Part shown: one piece after another, positions 8,310-16,461 of the stretch
Position numbering within the stretch: the stretch's first letter is position 1
Layout of the letters: every line of letters starts with the position of its first letter
Source: Longimicrobiales bacterium
GTDB lineage: Bacteria > Gemmatimonadota > Gemmatimonadetes > Longimicrobiales > Gaopeijiaceae
Assembly (NCBI GenBank): GCA_028823235.1
Contig: JAPKBW010000011.1
Coordinates: 1-64,000 of the forward strand
DNA length: 64,000 nucleotides
Direction: 5' to 3'
Program-made: the position numbers and the translations under genes
The notes under the pieces: generated by a model
Seen by the model: the letters and a program-made list of their open reading frames with translations, nothing else
Told to the model about the DNA's origin: nothing
The model's database searches: none

Positions 8310-8339
8310 TTGCACCTGTGGCCCTTCCACCGATATGAT
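8310..8339 (+). promoter_or_regulatory. Candidate promoter for a plus-strand RNA
   Basis: TTGCAC at 8310-8315 and TATGAT at 8334-8339 are separated by 18 bases, close to the sigma-70 consensus. They lie about seven bases before the first hairpin (8346-8368) of the RNA candidate. Confidence 0.45.
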
Positions 8340-8345
8340 GGCCTC

Positions 8346-8640
8346 GAACGGATATGGTTGTTCCGTTCTGGGCCTCGAACGGCAGCCTCAGAAGGCGTCG
8401 ATCAAGGACCGCGGGCCTTGGAGTCCGCTGGCGTCCGCGCCCCGAGTCAACCCAAAACAGGAGGTGATCCCTTGTTAAATTTCTGTACACTGTCCAGCCC
8501 GGCATGGGCAAGCGATCGCCGGAACGGCTTCTAACAAGCCGAACCGAAAGCAGTAAGCTCGCTGTTCGAGCCAACCCGGCGTTCGCGCTGGGCTGAGACA
8601 ATGAGACGCCACCGGAGAAGTTCTTCGGTGGCGTCTTCTT
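8346..8640 (+). ncRNA. Candidate structured non-coding RNA, about 295 bases
   Basis: There is no protein gene between 8277 and 8653, but the plus strand carries ordered structure. First is a hairpin GAACGGA/TCCGTTC (8346-8352 and 8362-8368). Next comes AGGAGGTGATCC (8459-8470), a 12-base match to the complement of the 16S rRNA 3' end. Then there is a three-way junction: outer stem 8495-8503 with 8587-8595 (9 pairs, one G-U), continuing as 8512-8522 with 8576-8586 (10 pairs, one mismatch). The junction encloses hairpins 8525-8541 (loop CTAAC) and 8557-8571 (loop CTGTT). A terminator hairpin ends it. It does not match tmRNA, RNase P, 6S, SRP RNA or a riboswitch that I know. It was inferred by eye only. 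Confidence 0.5.
8605..8640 (+). terminator. Rho-independent terminator hairpin
   Basis: GACGCCACCG at 8605-8614 pairs with CGGTGGCGTC at 8626-8635, followed by TTCTTGTT. It ends the plus-strand RNA candidate. The same stem lies 14 bases past the stop of the convergent redoxin gene and could also terminate that. Confidence 0.8.
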
Positions 8641-8653
8641 GTTACCTGTTTCT

Positions 8654-9235
8654 TTATGCGAACCAGTTAGGTGTGTTTCCAGTTTTCCACTTGATGTTGC
8701 AGCCGATGCTCGGGTGCTGATCCCCCTTTGGCTGGCGGCCGGCCAAAACGGTATCGCAAGCCGTCCGTAGATCGTTGCCCGTCACGGGGACATTGAGCGA
8801 GGGACGACTACCATCGAACTGTCCTCTGTACGCGAGTTCCCGACATCCATCAAAGAGGAAGAAGTCCGGCGTGCAGGCCGCCTGGTACGCTTTCAGGACA
8901 TCCTGCGACTCGTCGAAGAGGTAGGGGAACGAGTAACCACGAAGCTGGACCTCACGAGCCATCTTCTCCGGGCTGTCAGCCGGATACGCGCGAGCGTCGT
9001 TACCACAGATCGCCACGATTCCAACTCCGCGCTCCTGATAGTCCCGCCCAAAGTCCGCCAGTTCGGACGCCACGTGTTTCACGAACGGGCAGTGGTTCGA
9101 CAGCACCATAACGACCAGAGCCGGAGCCCCGGCAAAGTCGGCCAACGACACCGTCTCGCCGGTCACAGGATCGGGCAGGCTGAATTCCGGTGCCTGGGTC
9201 TGCAGTGCCAGCATCGTCGAGGGTGTTTCAGCCAC
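8654..9235 (-). CDS. Redoxin (AhpC/TSA-like) family protein
   Basis: 193 residues without a signal peptide, so probably cytoplasmic. The N-terminal PEFSLPDPVTG and the strand VVMVLSNHCPFVKH give the thioredoxin-fold start with a single Cys at the active position. YQAACTPDFFLFD and the C-terminal PSIGCNIKWK are the other conserved Cys segments of this redoxin subfamily, often annotated simply as a thioredoxin family protein. The role is presumably thiol-dependent peroxide or disulfide reduction. The gene is monocistronic and leftward, with the shared terminator at 8605-8640 downstream. Confidence 0.88.
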   Translation of the reverse strand: MAETPSTMLALQTQAPEFSLPDPVTGETVSLADFAGAPALVVMVLSNHCPFVKHVASELADFGRDYQERGVGIVAICGNDARAYPADSPEKMAREVQLRGYSFPYLFDESQDVLKAYQAACTPDFFLFDGCRELAYRGQFDGSRPSLNVPVTGNDLRTACDTVLAGRQPKGDQHPSIGCNIKWKTGNTPNWFA

Positions 9236-9298
9236 GGGTCACTCCTGAAGGCACGTGTGTCGCCCGAGCGCGCAGGTCGGGTCGAGCGAAGAATGTCG

Positions 9299-9336
9299 AA
9301 GGCAGTGACTGATGGCTACTCCGACGTCAGTGCCTT
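9299..9336. promoter_or_regulatory. Inverted repeat upstream of the BtuF-like gene
   Basis: AAGGCAGTGAC (9299-9309) and GTCAGTGCCTT (9326-9336) form a 10-pair stem with one G-G mismatch. The repeat lies between the divergent redoxin and BtuF-like genes. It may be an operator or a weak terminator; there is no following T run beyond TTTAT. Confidence 0.35.
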
Positions 9337-9370
9337 TATAGTCTCGGGTCCGTCAAGAAACCGTCCGCGA

Positions 9371-9379
9371 GGGGGGGGG
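9371..9379. repeat. Poly-G tract (9 G) just upstream of a start codon
   Basis: Nine G end 11 bases before the ATG at 9391, immediately upstream of the GAGG ribosome-binding site (9385-9388). Slippage here would change promoter or leader spacing. Confidence 0.85.
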
Positions 9380-9390
9380 TATACGAGGCT

Positions 9391-10173
9391 ATGCGAATCG
9401 TTTCTCTGGCCTGCTCCAACACCGAAATCGTATGCGCCCTCGGATGCGCAGACCTCCTCGTGGGGGTGGATGACCACTCCGATTTCCCGGTGGGTATCGT
9501 CGCACCACTTCCGAAGGTTGGCCCAGATCTACAAATCGATGTGGAGCGGGTTGCCTCACTCGAGCCGGACCTGGTGCTGGCTACGCTTACCGTCCCCGGG
9601 CACGAGCAGGTTGTGGAGCGCCTCGATGCGGCAGGGCTGCCCTTCATCGCGCCCGAACCGGTATCGATCACTGACGTCTACCGAGACATCCGAGAGATAG
9701 GCGGACTACTCGGTGTCTCAGAGCGAGCCGAAGTTCTCGTGGCCGAGATGCGAAGAGAACTGGAGGCCGAGGAGCCGTCGCCGGACGCGCCGAGCGTGTT
9801 GATCCAGTGGTGGCCCAAACCGGTGATCACGCCTGGGCGACAATCATGGGCAACGGATGTCATTCGGGCCGCCGGAGGCCGAGCGGTCCTCGGGGACGAA
9901 GACATCAAGAGTCGCCCGATGACGGACGAAGAGGTCGCCGACCGGCGGCCCGATGCGGTCGTGCTCTCCTGGTGTGGAGTGCATCCAGACAAGTACAGGC
10001 CGGATGTGGTTCTGAGAAATGAAGCGTGGCAGGACCAATCCTTCGTCGAGCACAACCGAGTGTTCTGTATCGGCGAGCCGTTTCTCGGGCGGCCCGGCCC
10101 GAGGCTCGTCGACGGCGTGCGCGAGATGAGGAAGGTCGTGGCGGCACTACAGGAGCCCTCCAGGCCGCGATAG
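9391..10173 (+). CDS. BtuF-like cobalamin-binding protein (no signal peptide)
   Basis: 260 residues with the two-lobe periplasmic-binding fold of class III substrate-binding proteins: RIVSLACSNTEIVCALG at the start, the first-lobe VGVDDHSDFP, the hinge SLEPDLVLAT, and late RPDAVVLSWCGVHPDKYRP. BtuF-like proteins of this type bind vitamin B12 or related corrinoids. The protein starts directly at the first beta strand with no signal peptide or lipobox, so it may act in the cytoplasm, for example as a corrinoid sensor or salvage protein. No BtuC/BtuD partners are adjacent. GAGG at 9385-9388 supports the start. Confidence 0.8.
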   Translation: MRIVSLACSNTEIVCALGCADLLVGVDDHSDFPVGIVAPLPKVGPDLQIDVERVASLEPDLVLATLTVPGHEQVVERLDAAGLPFIAPEPVSITDVYRDIREIGGLLGVSERAEVLVAEMRRELEAEEPSPDAPSVLIQWWPKPVITPGRQSWATDVIRAAGGRAVLGDEDIKSRPMTDEEVADRRPDAVVLSWCGVHPDKYRPDVVLRNEAWQDQSFVEHNRVFCIGEPFLGRPGPRLVDGVREMRKVVAALQEPSRPR

Positions 10174-10385
10174 CTCCCTGCTGGGTCTCTATCCCAAATT
10201 CGTTGTGGGAGGTCCTGTTCCTCCTGCAGGCCATCATAAATTCCTGCGAATCCCTTTGGCCCACAGAGACAATCTCTCGACGGATACACGGTCGTAGCAG
10301 ATCTGGAGTTGTTGAATGCCTCAAGCCGCGCCGTCCCCAGATCGAAGACAGCCTCATTCCCTTGCCCCTCCGAGCCTGAACCGAC

Positions 10386-11033
10386 ATGCCTGAACCAAGA
10401 CTGGATTTCCAAATGCACCGCCCGGAAGGGTCAGTCGACGAAAGTCCTGTAGCCGTTCTTCTTCATGGGCGTGGCAGTCACATGGGTGACCTTCAGGGCG
10501 TGGTGGCAGGCCTTCCTGATGATTGGAGTGTCGTCACTCCTCAGGCCCCGTTTCATGGCGCCGACTGGGGGTACGGCCCTGGATATGCCTGGTACCGTTA
10601 CATCGCCGAAGATCGGGTGGTTGAAGAGACGCTGACCCACAGCTTGAGCCGAATCGACGACTTCCTCCGGGATTTGCCGGAGATCATGGGATTCACACCG
10701 GGACCGATCATTCTCGGTGGATTCTCTCAGGGGGGAACGATGAGCACAGCCTTCGTTCTCACTCGACCCGGTCAGGTGACCGCCGCTCTCAATTTTTCCG
10801 GATTCCTAGCTTCGGGAGTACCCCTGCCAAGCGGCGAAACCGCCGCTAACGGCACCCCGATCTTCTGGGGGCATGGTCTCGATGATCCGGCGATCCCGTT
10901 CAATCTGGCAGTGCGCGGGCGGGCCGCCCTGTCCGCAGCCGGCGTACCTCTCACGAGCGCGGACTATCCGATCGGACACTACATCGTCCAAGAGGAATTG
11001 CGCGCCGCAGTCGAGATGGTGAACGGCCTCTAG
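10386..11033 (+). CDS. Phospholipase/carboxylesterase-type alpha/beta hydrolase
   Basis: 215 residues, cytoplasmic. The fold is marked by VAVLLHGRGSHMGDL (oxyanion loop), the nucleophile elbow GGFSQGG (Ser near residue 119), the acid segment HGLDDPAIP and a final His in YPIGHYI, giving a Ser-Asp-His triad. This matches the small carboxylesterase (PF02230) group. Its last codons overlap the convergent AttH-like gene by four bases. The 212 bases upstream contain nothing I can assign. Confidence 0.87.
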   Translation: MPEPRLDFQMHRPEGSVDESPVAVLLHGRGSHMGDLQGVVAGLPDDWSVVTPQAPFHGADWGYGPGYAWYRYIAEDRVVEETLTHSLSRIDDFLRDLPEIMGFTPGPIILGGFSQGGTMSTAFVLTRPGQVTAALNFSGFLASGVPLPSGETAANGTPIFWGHGLDDPAIPFNLAVRGRAALSAAGVPLTSADYPIGHYIVQEELRAAVEMVNGL

Positions 11034-12289
11034 TTCCGACCCCCCTCGTATCCGGTCAGCTCCACATAGCCTCGGCCACCGACCGTCTCAGAGTCCTCGC
11101 CCCTGCCCTCGATGAGTACCGCACCTTCCCAGTAGCGGTAGGCGAGCATTAGCTCCTGGTCTGCCACTACCGGGCGCACTCTGAGGTCCCACCCCCGGTC
11201 CGGGATCCGAATTCGCCACCCAGCGGGATAGATCGTCCCATCGTGCGGCGACTTCCACTCCGACGTCGCCTCGACCTGGATATCATGATCCCATTCCAGT
11301 GGGATCCTGCGACCGGTCGGATCGATCAAGGCGCCATCGCTGTGCGGGTCCGCGGATCCATCTTCGCGACGGAGCTGGTACACCATCAGGTCCCATCCGT
11401 CGTCGAGCTGCAGGGCAAACCAGTCCCACCCGACCTGACCCGGTGACAATGCCGAGGTAGACCACTCGCGGTCGAGCCATGCCAAGCCCTGAACCCTCAC
11501 GGTATCTCCGTCCAGTACGACTTGCCCAGCCGCCGGCATTCTGGTGTGCGCATAGTAGTAAGAAGCGTTTCCCGCCTCGGGGCCCTTCTGACTCAATCCC
11601 TCGACACCGTGAGCGACTGGAGGCTTCCCCGCCTCGAGCGTCAGCTCTACCATCGCCCCATCTGCGTCGGCACGCAGCTTGAGTGGAAAGATCGAGCCGC
11701 CAGAACTTTCGGTGGCAATTGCAGGCCCGGTTGAGCGCAGGATGTCGGGGTGGCCCAAGGCGCTTGCTGACGATCTGAGGTACCAGTCCTGAAGCCATAC
11801 CACAAAAGGATCTGCACGAGCGCCGGCCAGATACTCGGTGCCTCGTGAAAAGACCTCGTCGGCTCGAAAGCTGTTCCCACTCACGTCAGTGAAGGCAAAG
11901 TGGCCCATGAAGGCCTGATTGGTTCTCCACTCCGATGGGCCGGATGGCACATCGGGTGAGAGCGCGCTCCGAAAGACCGTGAACTGGAACCCGAACGCAC
12001 GACCGTCGACAGCCTCGAGGTTACCCGTGACGTACCACCATTCATTCCGAAAGTCTGGATGCGGGCCGTGATCACGTGGGAACTCAAGGGGACGAGGTTC
12101 GGTGGCCCTCGCAAATCCTGCCGTGTCGAGCCCACCGAGAGTCTCGACGAGTGAGAGCTGCGGACCACGGACTTCCCCTGCGTCGCCAGGGTCGCGGCAT
12201 GAGCCTGCTATCAGCAGTAGCACACCCATTGCGAGTATCCAGTTGGTGGCCAGAGGGGCCCGACCGAACTCGGTCCGCATATTATTCAC
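11030..12289 (-). CDS. AttH/carotenoid-hydratase-like lipocalin-fold lipoprotein
   Basis: 419 residues. A signal peptide with lipobox IAGSC (Cys near residue 31) predicts a lipoprotein. The rest matches the AttH/CrtC lipocalin-like family: EWWYVTGNLEA, FQFTVFR, YYYAHTRM, GLAWLDREWSTSAL and GWDWFALQLDDG. AttH-like proteins are commonly encoded with a LolD/FtsX-type ABC exporter. Here the gene overlaps the permease gene by eight bases at its start, so the three form one operon. A role in handling an exported lipid-like compound is inferred, and enzymatic hydratase activity is not certain. Confidence 0.87.
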   Translation of the reverse strand: MNNMRTEFGRAPLATNWILAMGVLLLIAGSCRDPGDAGEVRGPQLSLVETLGGLDTAGFARATEPRPLEFPRDHGPHPDFRNEWWYVTGNLEAVDGRAFGFQFTVFRSALSPDVPSGPSEWRTNQAFMGHFAFTDVSGNSFRADEVFSRGTEYLAGARADPFVVWLQDWYLRSSASALGHPDILRSTGPAIATESSGGSIFPLKLRADADGAMVELTLEAGKPPVAHGVEGLSQKGPEAGNASYYYAHTRMPAAGQVVLDGDTVRVQGLAWLDREWSTSALSPGQVGWDWFALQLDDGWDLMVYQLRREDGSADPHSDGALIDPTGRRIPLEWDHDIQVEATSEWKSPHDGTIYPAGWRIRIPDRGWDLRVRPVVADQELMLAYRYWEGAVLIEGRGEDSETVGGRGYVELTGYEGGRN

Positions 12290-14834
12290 CGCGCAATGCC
12301 AAAGCCGGCGATGTGCGTGCCATGCGCCAAGCCGGATAGATCCCGGCCAACAGGGCTGCGGCCACCGCTAGGCCGACCGCCTGGGCTAGAACCGTAGGGC
12401 CGATCTGAAAGTCAAGCGACCACCCGAACGATCGCTTGTTCACTACGAATACCATCACGAGGGAAAGGACGAGGCCCATCGGAACCGCGAGGAGTCCGGA
12501 CGCCAGACCGATGAGGCCGGTCTGTGTAATGACGAGCCGCCATAGCTGACCGGGGGTCAGCCCTGCCGCTCGAAGTAGTCCGAGTTCGCGGGCTCGCTCA
12601 AGCTGGAGTGATGCCAGCGCGCTGAGGACTCCCACGAATGCAACGATGAAGGCCAGCAGGCGAAGCACACCTGTGATCCGAAACGTTCGCTCGAAGACCT
12701 CCAGAGACGCGCGGCGAAGGGTGTCGTTGGTGCGTGCCACCACAGTTCGTCCCTCCGGGACCAAGCTCATCAGTTCCGCGACGACAACCTCAGAGTCCGC
12801 ACCTTCGTTGAGGAACAGTCCCAGCGAGGTCACCCCGTCATCGTCATAGATCTGATCATATAGTGCTCGCGTGAGCATGACGGTTCCCTGCTCCGAGCCG
12901 TAGTCGCGAAAGATGCCCACAATAGGGAACGCACGAGTGCCCGCCTCACCCGAAAGTTGGACGTGATCTCCCTCGGCGAGACCTCGACGGTAGGCGAATG
13001 GTTCAGACACGATCACACCGTCGCCGCCTCGGAACGCCGCCATCACCTCTGCGCTCCGGCCGCCTGCAAAGGTGAACGCACTCTCCCCCAGAGGATCCAA
13101 TTCGAGCGCCACCAGTTGGAATACGTCCTCTTTGCGGATTATCTGCGCACCTCTGTAGGTGCTGTGACCCACCACTTGGGGGTGCCCGACAAACGCGTCG
13201 ATCATCTCAGGCCACAGCGTCCCTGAGGCCCGTGACGCTCCAGGGCCCGGCAGCGAGACGTACACGTCCGCCTGGAGAGTCGTGTCGAGCCATCGAGTGA
13301 GTGTTCCACGGAAGCTCTCAATCATGACCCCAAGCCCGACGGTCACGGACACCGCCACTACAAGAGCCGCGATGGCGGGTGCGGTTCTGCTGAGGCTGCT
13401 CCCCACACCTCGCGCCGCCATCGACCCCAACGTGCCCGAGGTGGCCCGGAGCGCCGGGCGCAGAACCGTGACGACAAGCAGGGTCCCCGCTGGTGTCATG
13501 GCGGCAAGCCCGGTGATCACGAAGAACAACGAAGAAAAGCTGACCAAAAGACTTCGCGTGGGCAGCACCAGGAGTCCTCCTCCCAGTGCCGTCAGCGCGA
13601 CGCCTGCTGCAGCGGCTCTCGGAACCATTGAACGAGCCCGGGACTCAATGACCGATCGGAGTCCCGAAAGACGAGGATTCGCATCAGCGGCCTCGAGCGC
13701 GGGGGGTATAGAGGCCAGCAGAGTCGATGCGAGCCCTAGCCCTGCCGCCTTGGCAACGAGCGTCGGCTCGAGATCGACACTCCTTACGGCGACCGCGAAG
13801 TAGAGATCGTTGATCGTCGCGGCAATCATTCCGACGAGCCCTTCCGCCAGGAACACACCGAGGAGTATGCCAAGGGCGGCCCCGGCACACCCGATCCACA
13901 CCGCCTCAGAAAGAATCAGTCGCATGACCTCGGCTCGCGTCACCCCGATCGCCCGAAGTCGACTGAGCGTGTCCCGCCTCTGGACCACTGAGAACGTCAC
14001 GGAGTTGTATATCAGGAACATTCCGAAAATGAGACCGAGCAGACTAAGCGCCGTAAGATTGACGTCGAACGCGGCAATCATTCCGGACATGGTTTCGGCA
14101 CGCGTCCCTGCGAGCTCGACGCGCGTGCCGCCAGGCAGATACTCAGTCAACGCTGCCCGAACGTCCGCGAGTTCATTCTCTGAAGCGAGCCGCAATTCGA
14201 TACGACTCAGACGAGGACCCGTCCGGAGAATCTCCTGTGCGGAACTGATGTCCATCAGCAGCACGTCAGCGAGTCCAGCTCGAGCCATATCGTCCAAAGG
14301 TTCGACGACCGCAACGACCGGCGCAGACCACACATCCCCCGACGCCCGCACAGCGAGAGAGTCACCGACGTTGACGCCAGCTGTCCGAGCGAGACCGTCG
14401 GAAATGACCACACCGAGGCGGGTCGTAATCAATCCGGACACATCGACGCCGGTGGCACCTCCTGCGACCCACGGCCGAAAAGGAGATTCCGAAAATGGGT
14501 CGATACCGAGCACGCGGAGCGCGCGGCCGGGCACCTCAGTAGACGACGCATATCCCTCTACCACAGGCGCGACGGCCTCAAGTCCAAGGTCCACCCGAAG
14601 GACGCGGATCAACGACTCGTCGAGGGTCCCCGATTCACTCACGACCACGTGGGTCGCGCGACCAGCAACCGTCTCAGCTGAAATCTGAAAGCCGGTCCGG
14701 GCACTCGAAATCGCCAAGTCGATGGAAAGCACGACCGCAACCCCGAGGGCCACGCCCAGCACGGAGAGGACCGACTGGAGACGATGTCTTGTCAGATGTC
14801 TGACGCTGGCTCGTGTCAGTAGCTTCATGGTCAA
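12282..14834 (-). CDS. ABC transporter permease (FtsX/MacB type, 850 residues)
   Basis: A double-FtsX permease. The N-terminal helix (SVLGVALGVAVVLSI) is followed by a long periplasmic MacB-like domain (residues about 50-230). Three helices lie around 260-380, then further membrane segments and a second periplasmic domain (about 500-700), and three final helices (about 715-845) ending near ALLAGIYPAWRMART. It belongs with the ATP-binding protein encoded immediately upstream (four-base overlap at 14831-14834). The set is expected to move a hydrophobic substrate or lipoprotein across the periplasm, together with the AttH-like lipoprotein. Confidence 0.92.
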   Translation of the reverse strand: MTMKLLTRASVRHLTRHRLQSVLSVLGVALGVAVVLSIDLAISSARTGFQISAETVAGRATHVVVSESGTLDESLIRVLRVDLGLEAVAPVVEGYASSTEVPGRALRVLGIDPFSESPFRPWVAGGATGVDVSGLITTRLGVVISDGLARTAGVNVGDSLAVRASGDVWSAPVVAVVEPLDDMARAGLADVLLMDISSAQEILRTGPRLSRIELRLASENELADVRAALTEYLPGGTRVELAGTRAETMSGMIAAFDVNLTALSLLGLIFGMFLIYNSVTFSVVQRRDTLSRLRAIGVTRAEVMRLILSEAVWIGCAGAALGILLGVFLAEGLVGMIAATINDLYFAVAVRSVDLEPTLVAKAAGLGLASTLLASIPPALEAADANPRLSGLRSVIESRARSMVPRAAAAGVALTALGGGLLVLPTRSLLVSFSSLFFVITGLAAMTPAGTLLVVTVLRPALRATSGTLGSMAARGVGSSLSRTAPAIAALVVAVSVTVGLGVMIESFRGTLTRWLDTTLQADVYVSLPGPGASRASGTLWPEMIDAFVGHPQVVGHSTYRGAQIIRKEDVFQLVALELDPLGESAFTFAGGRSAEVMAAFRGGDGVIVSEPFAYRRGLAEGDHVQLSGEAGTRAFPIVGIFRDYGSEQGTVMLTRALYDQIYDDDGVTSLGLFLNEGADSEVVVAELMSLVPEGRTVVARTNDTLRRASLEVFERTFRITGVLRLLAFIVAFVGVLSALASLQLERARELGLLRAAGLTPGQLWRLVITQTGLIGLASGLLAVPMGLVLSLVMVFVVNKRSFGWSLDFQIGPTVLAQAVGLAVAAALLAGIYPAWRMARTSPALALRGE

Positions 14835-15544
14835 CTCTCGACCAGCGCGCCCCGATCGACGCGTAAGGTGCGATCCATACGTGCGGCGAGACCTCGCGAG
14901 TGCGTTACGATCACGAGCGTCGCCCCTGCTGCGGTGACCAGGCCATCGAGCAGCTCCACCACCCGTTCGCCTGTGTCTTGATCGAGATTGCCGGTTGGCT
15001 CGTCGGCGAGGAGCAGCGCGGGCCGGTGGATCAGGGCCCTGGCGATCGCGACTCGTTGCTGTTCACCGCCGGAGAGACGATCGGGGAAGGCTCCAGCGCG
15101 GGCCTTAAGCCCCACCTCAGCAAGAAGCTGTCTGGCCTCGGACTCTCCTTCGGCTCTTCCCGCCAGCTCGAGCGGCAACAGTAGATTCTCCAGCACCGTC
15201 AGCGTCGGGAGGAGATTGAAAAACTGAAAGACGAACCCGACTCGATCGCGGCGAAACAGCGTGCGTTCTCGCTCCGAGAACGCACCAATATCCGCTCCTC
15301 CGACCAGCACTCTCCCTTCATCGGGAAGGTCAATACCACTCACGAGATTGAGCAGTGTGGACTTGCCGGATCCGGATGGACCGAGGATGGCCACACGCTC
15401 ACCCGCAGCGATGCTCACGGACACGTTATCAAGCACGACGTGACTACGCCCACCTTCCATATAACTCTTTCGAACGTCGATCAACTCGATCGACGGTCCT
15501 GCGTCCGAGACAGGTCCGTCAGGTGCGTCGTCTACGCGACTCAT
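14831..15544 (-). CDS. ABC transporter ATP-binding protein (LolD/MacB type)
   Basis: 237 residues. Walker [10 protein letters not shown] (near residue 56), Q-loop [16 protein letters not shown], signature [15 protein letters not shown], Walker [13 protein letters not shown] and H-loop VTHSRG are all intact. The [13 protein letters not shown] segment is typical of the LolD/MacB/FtsE group that energises FtsX-type permeases. The start is only 23 bases after the stop of greA, so it may be transcribed from the greA promoter. Confidence 0.95.
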   Translation of the reverse strand: MSRVDDAPDGPVSDAGPSIELIDVRKSYMEGGRSHVVLDNVSVSIAAGERVAILGPSGSGKSTLLNLVSGIDLPDEGRVLVGGADIGAFSERERTLFRRDRVGFVFQFFNLLPTLTVLENLLLPLELAGRAEGESEARQLLAEVGLKARAGAFPDRLSGGEQQRVAIARALIHRPALLLADEPTGNLDQDTGERVVELLDGLVTAAGATLVIVTHSRGLAARMDRTLRVDRGALVES

Positions 15545-15567
15545 CTTGGAGGCATCTCCCTAGACCC

Positions 15568-16053
15568 TCAGCCGCCCTTCACTTCCAACTGTTGAGGAAG
15601 GGTCGATAGTTCGAGAATCTTGTACTGCCGCTCACCAGCTGGTAGATCGATCGTCACCTCTTCACCTTCCGCGGCACCAAGAAGACCTCGACCGATAGGG
15701 GAAGCCAGCGATACCTGCCCGCCATCCAGATCAATGAAGTCCCCGGCAGTAATCGTGAAGTCGTAGTCCTCTCCCATTCCTAGGTCGCGGATCTTCACCT
15801 TTGAGCCGAAGCCAACGCGATCGTAGACCATGTCGTTGACATTGATCTTCGACAGCTCGGTCATGCGGGACGTCAGATGATTCAGCCGTGCCATGACGAA
15901 GCCCTGACGCTCTTTCGCCGCCTTGAACTCGGCGTTCTCGCGGAGGTCTCCGTGCTCCAGTGCAGTCTTGATGCGCGCGGGCAGATCAACGTTCAGTTCG
16001 TTCGTGAGGTTGAGAATCTCACCCTCGATCTTTTCGCGAATTACTTCAAGCAT
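15568..16053 (-). CDS. greA: Transcription elongation factor GreA
   Basis: 161 residues, the usual length. The N-terminal coiled coil carries the acidic tip motif (HGDLRENAEFKAAKERQ), which reaches into RNA polymerase and triggers cleavage of backtracked RNA. The C-terminal FKBP-like domain includes SLASPIGRGLLGAAEGEEV. The start at 16053 (MLEVIREK) follows AGGTG. The in-frame ATG at 16092 adds 13 residues not typical of GreA. It is the first gene of a likely greA-lolD-permease-attH transcription unit. Confidence 0.95.
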   Translation of the reverse strand: MLEVIREKIEGEILNLTNELNVDLPARIKTALEHGDLRENAEFKAAKERQGFVMARLNHLTSRMTELSKINVNDMVYDRVGFGSKVKIRDLGMGEDYDFTITAGDFIDLDGGQVSLASPIGRGLLGAAEGEEVTIDLPAGERQYKILELSTLPQQLEVKGG

Positions 16054-16461
16054 GGCGACACCTGTAAGGCTTTGGTCCGCCCTGCACGGCATCCGCGCCG
16101 TGATTGGCGAAGGCTGCGTCCTGGGTGGAAACGAAGCGCCGTCCCAAGAAGTCGGGGCGGCCGTAGCAAAACGATACGAATGGAAGGCACAGGATGGAAG
16201 CGGGCGGCAGTCTCGCTCGAGAGGAGTCCCCCTCTACTCGCTTCAAGGAGCGGTCACGGGATCCACTAGACTGGCCCTTCGAGCCGGTACCTACGCCGCA
16301 AAGAACGCGACCGCGGACAACCGCATCGAAATGACCGGAGACGTCACGATATCCGTGCTCAATATCCCTAAGAGATAGCTGGCCACGGACCGCATAACCG
16401 CGGCCGCGAGCAGCAGCACTGCCAGGCGAGGCGGGAACAGCAGAATGACGAGCCGGTCGGG
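16054..16461. other. Intergenic; one short hydrophobic minus-strand frame
   Basis: No clear gene between greA and purE. From the purE stop to a TAG at 16291-16293 the minus frame is open for 56 codons and reads as a hydrophobic peptide (RLAVLLLAAAVMRSVASYLL). It has no ATG before that internal Met and no ribosome site. It may be a degraded membrane-protein end or chance. Confidence 0.4.

Noticed and set aside
8459-8470. Possible 16S rRNA fragment (anti-Shine-Dalgarno region)
   Set aside because: Only 12 bases match and the flanks do not resemble rRNA, so it is treated as an SD-like element.
13810-14688. 292-codon plus-strand ORF antisense to the ABC permease
   Set aside because: Ser/Arg/Pro-rich, no start site or motifs. 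It is a shadow of the permease codons in high-GC DNA.
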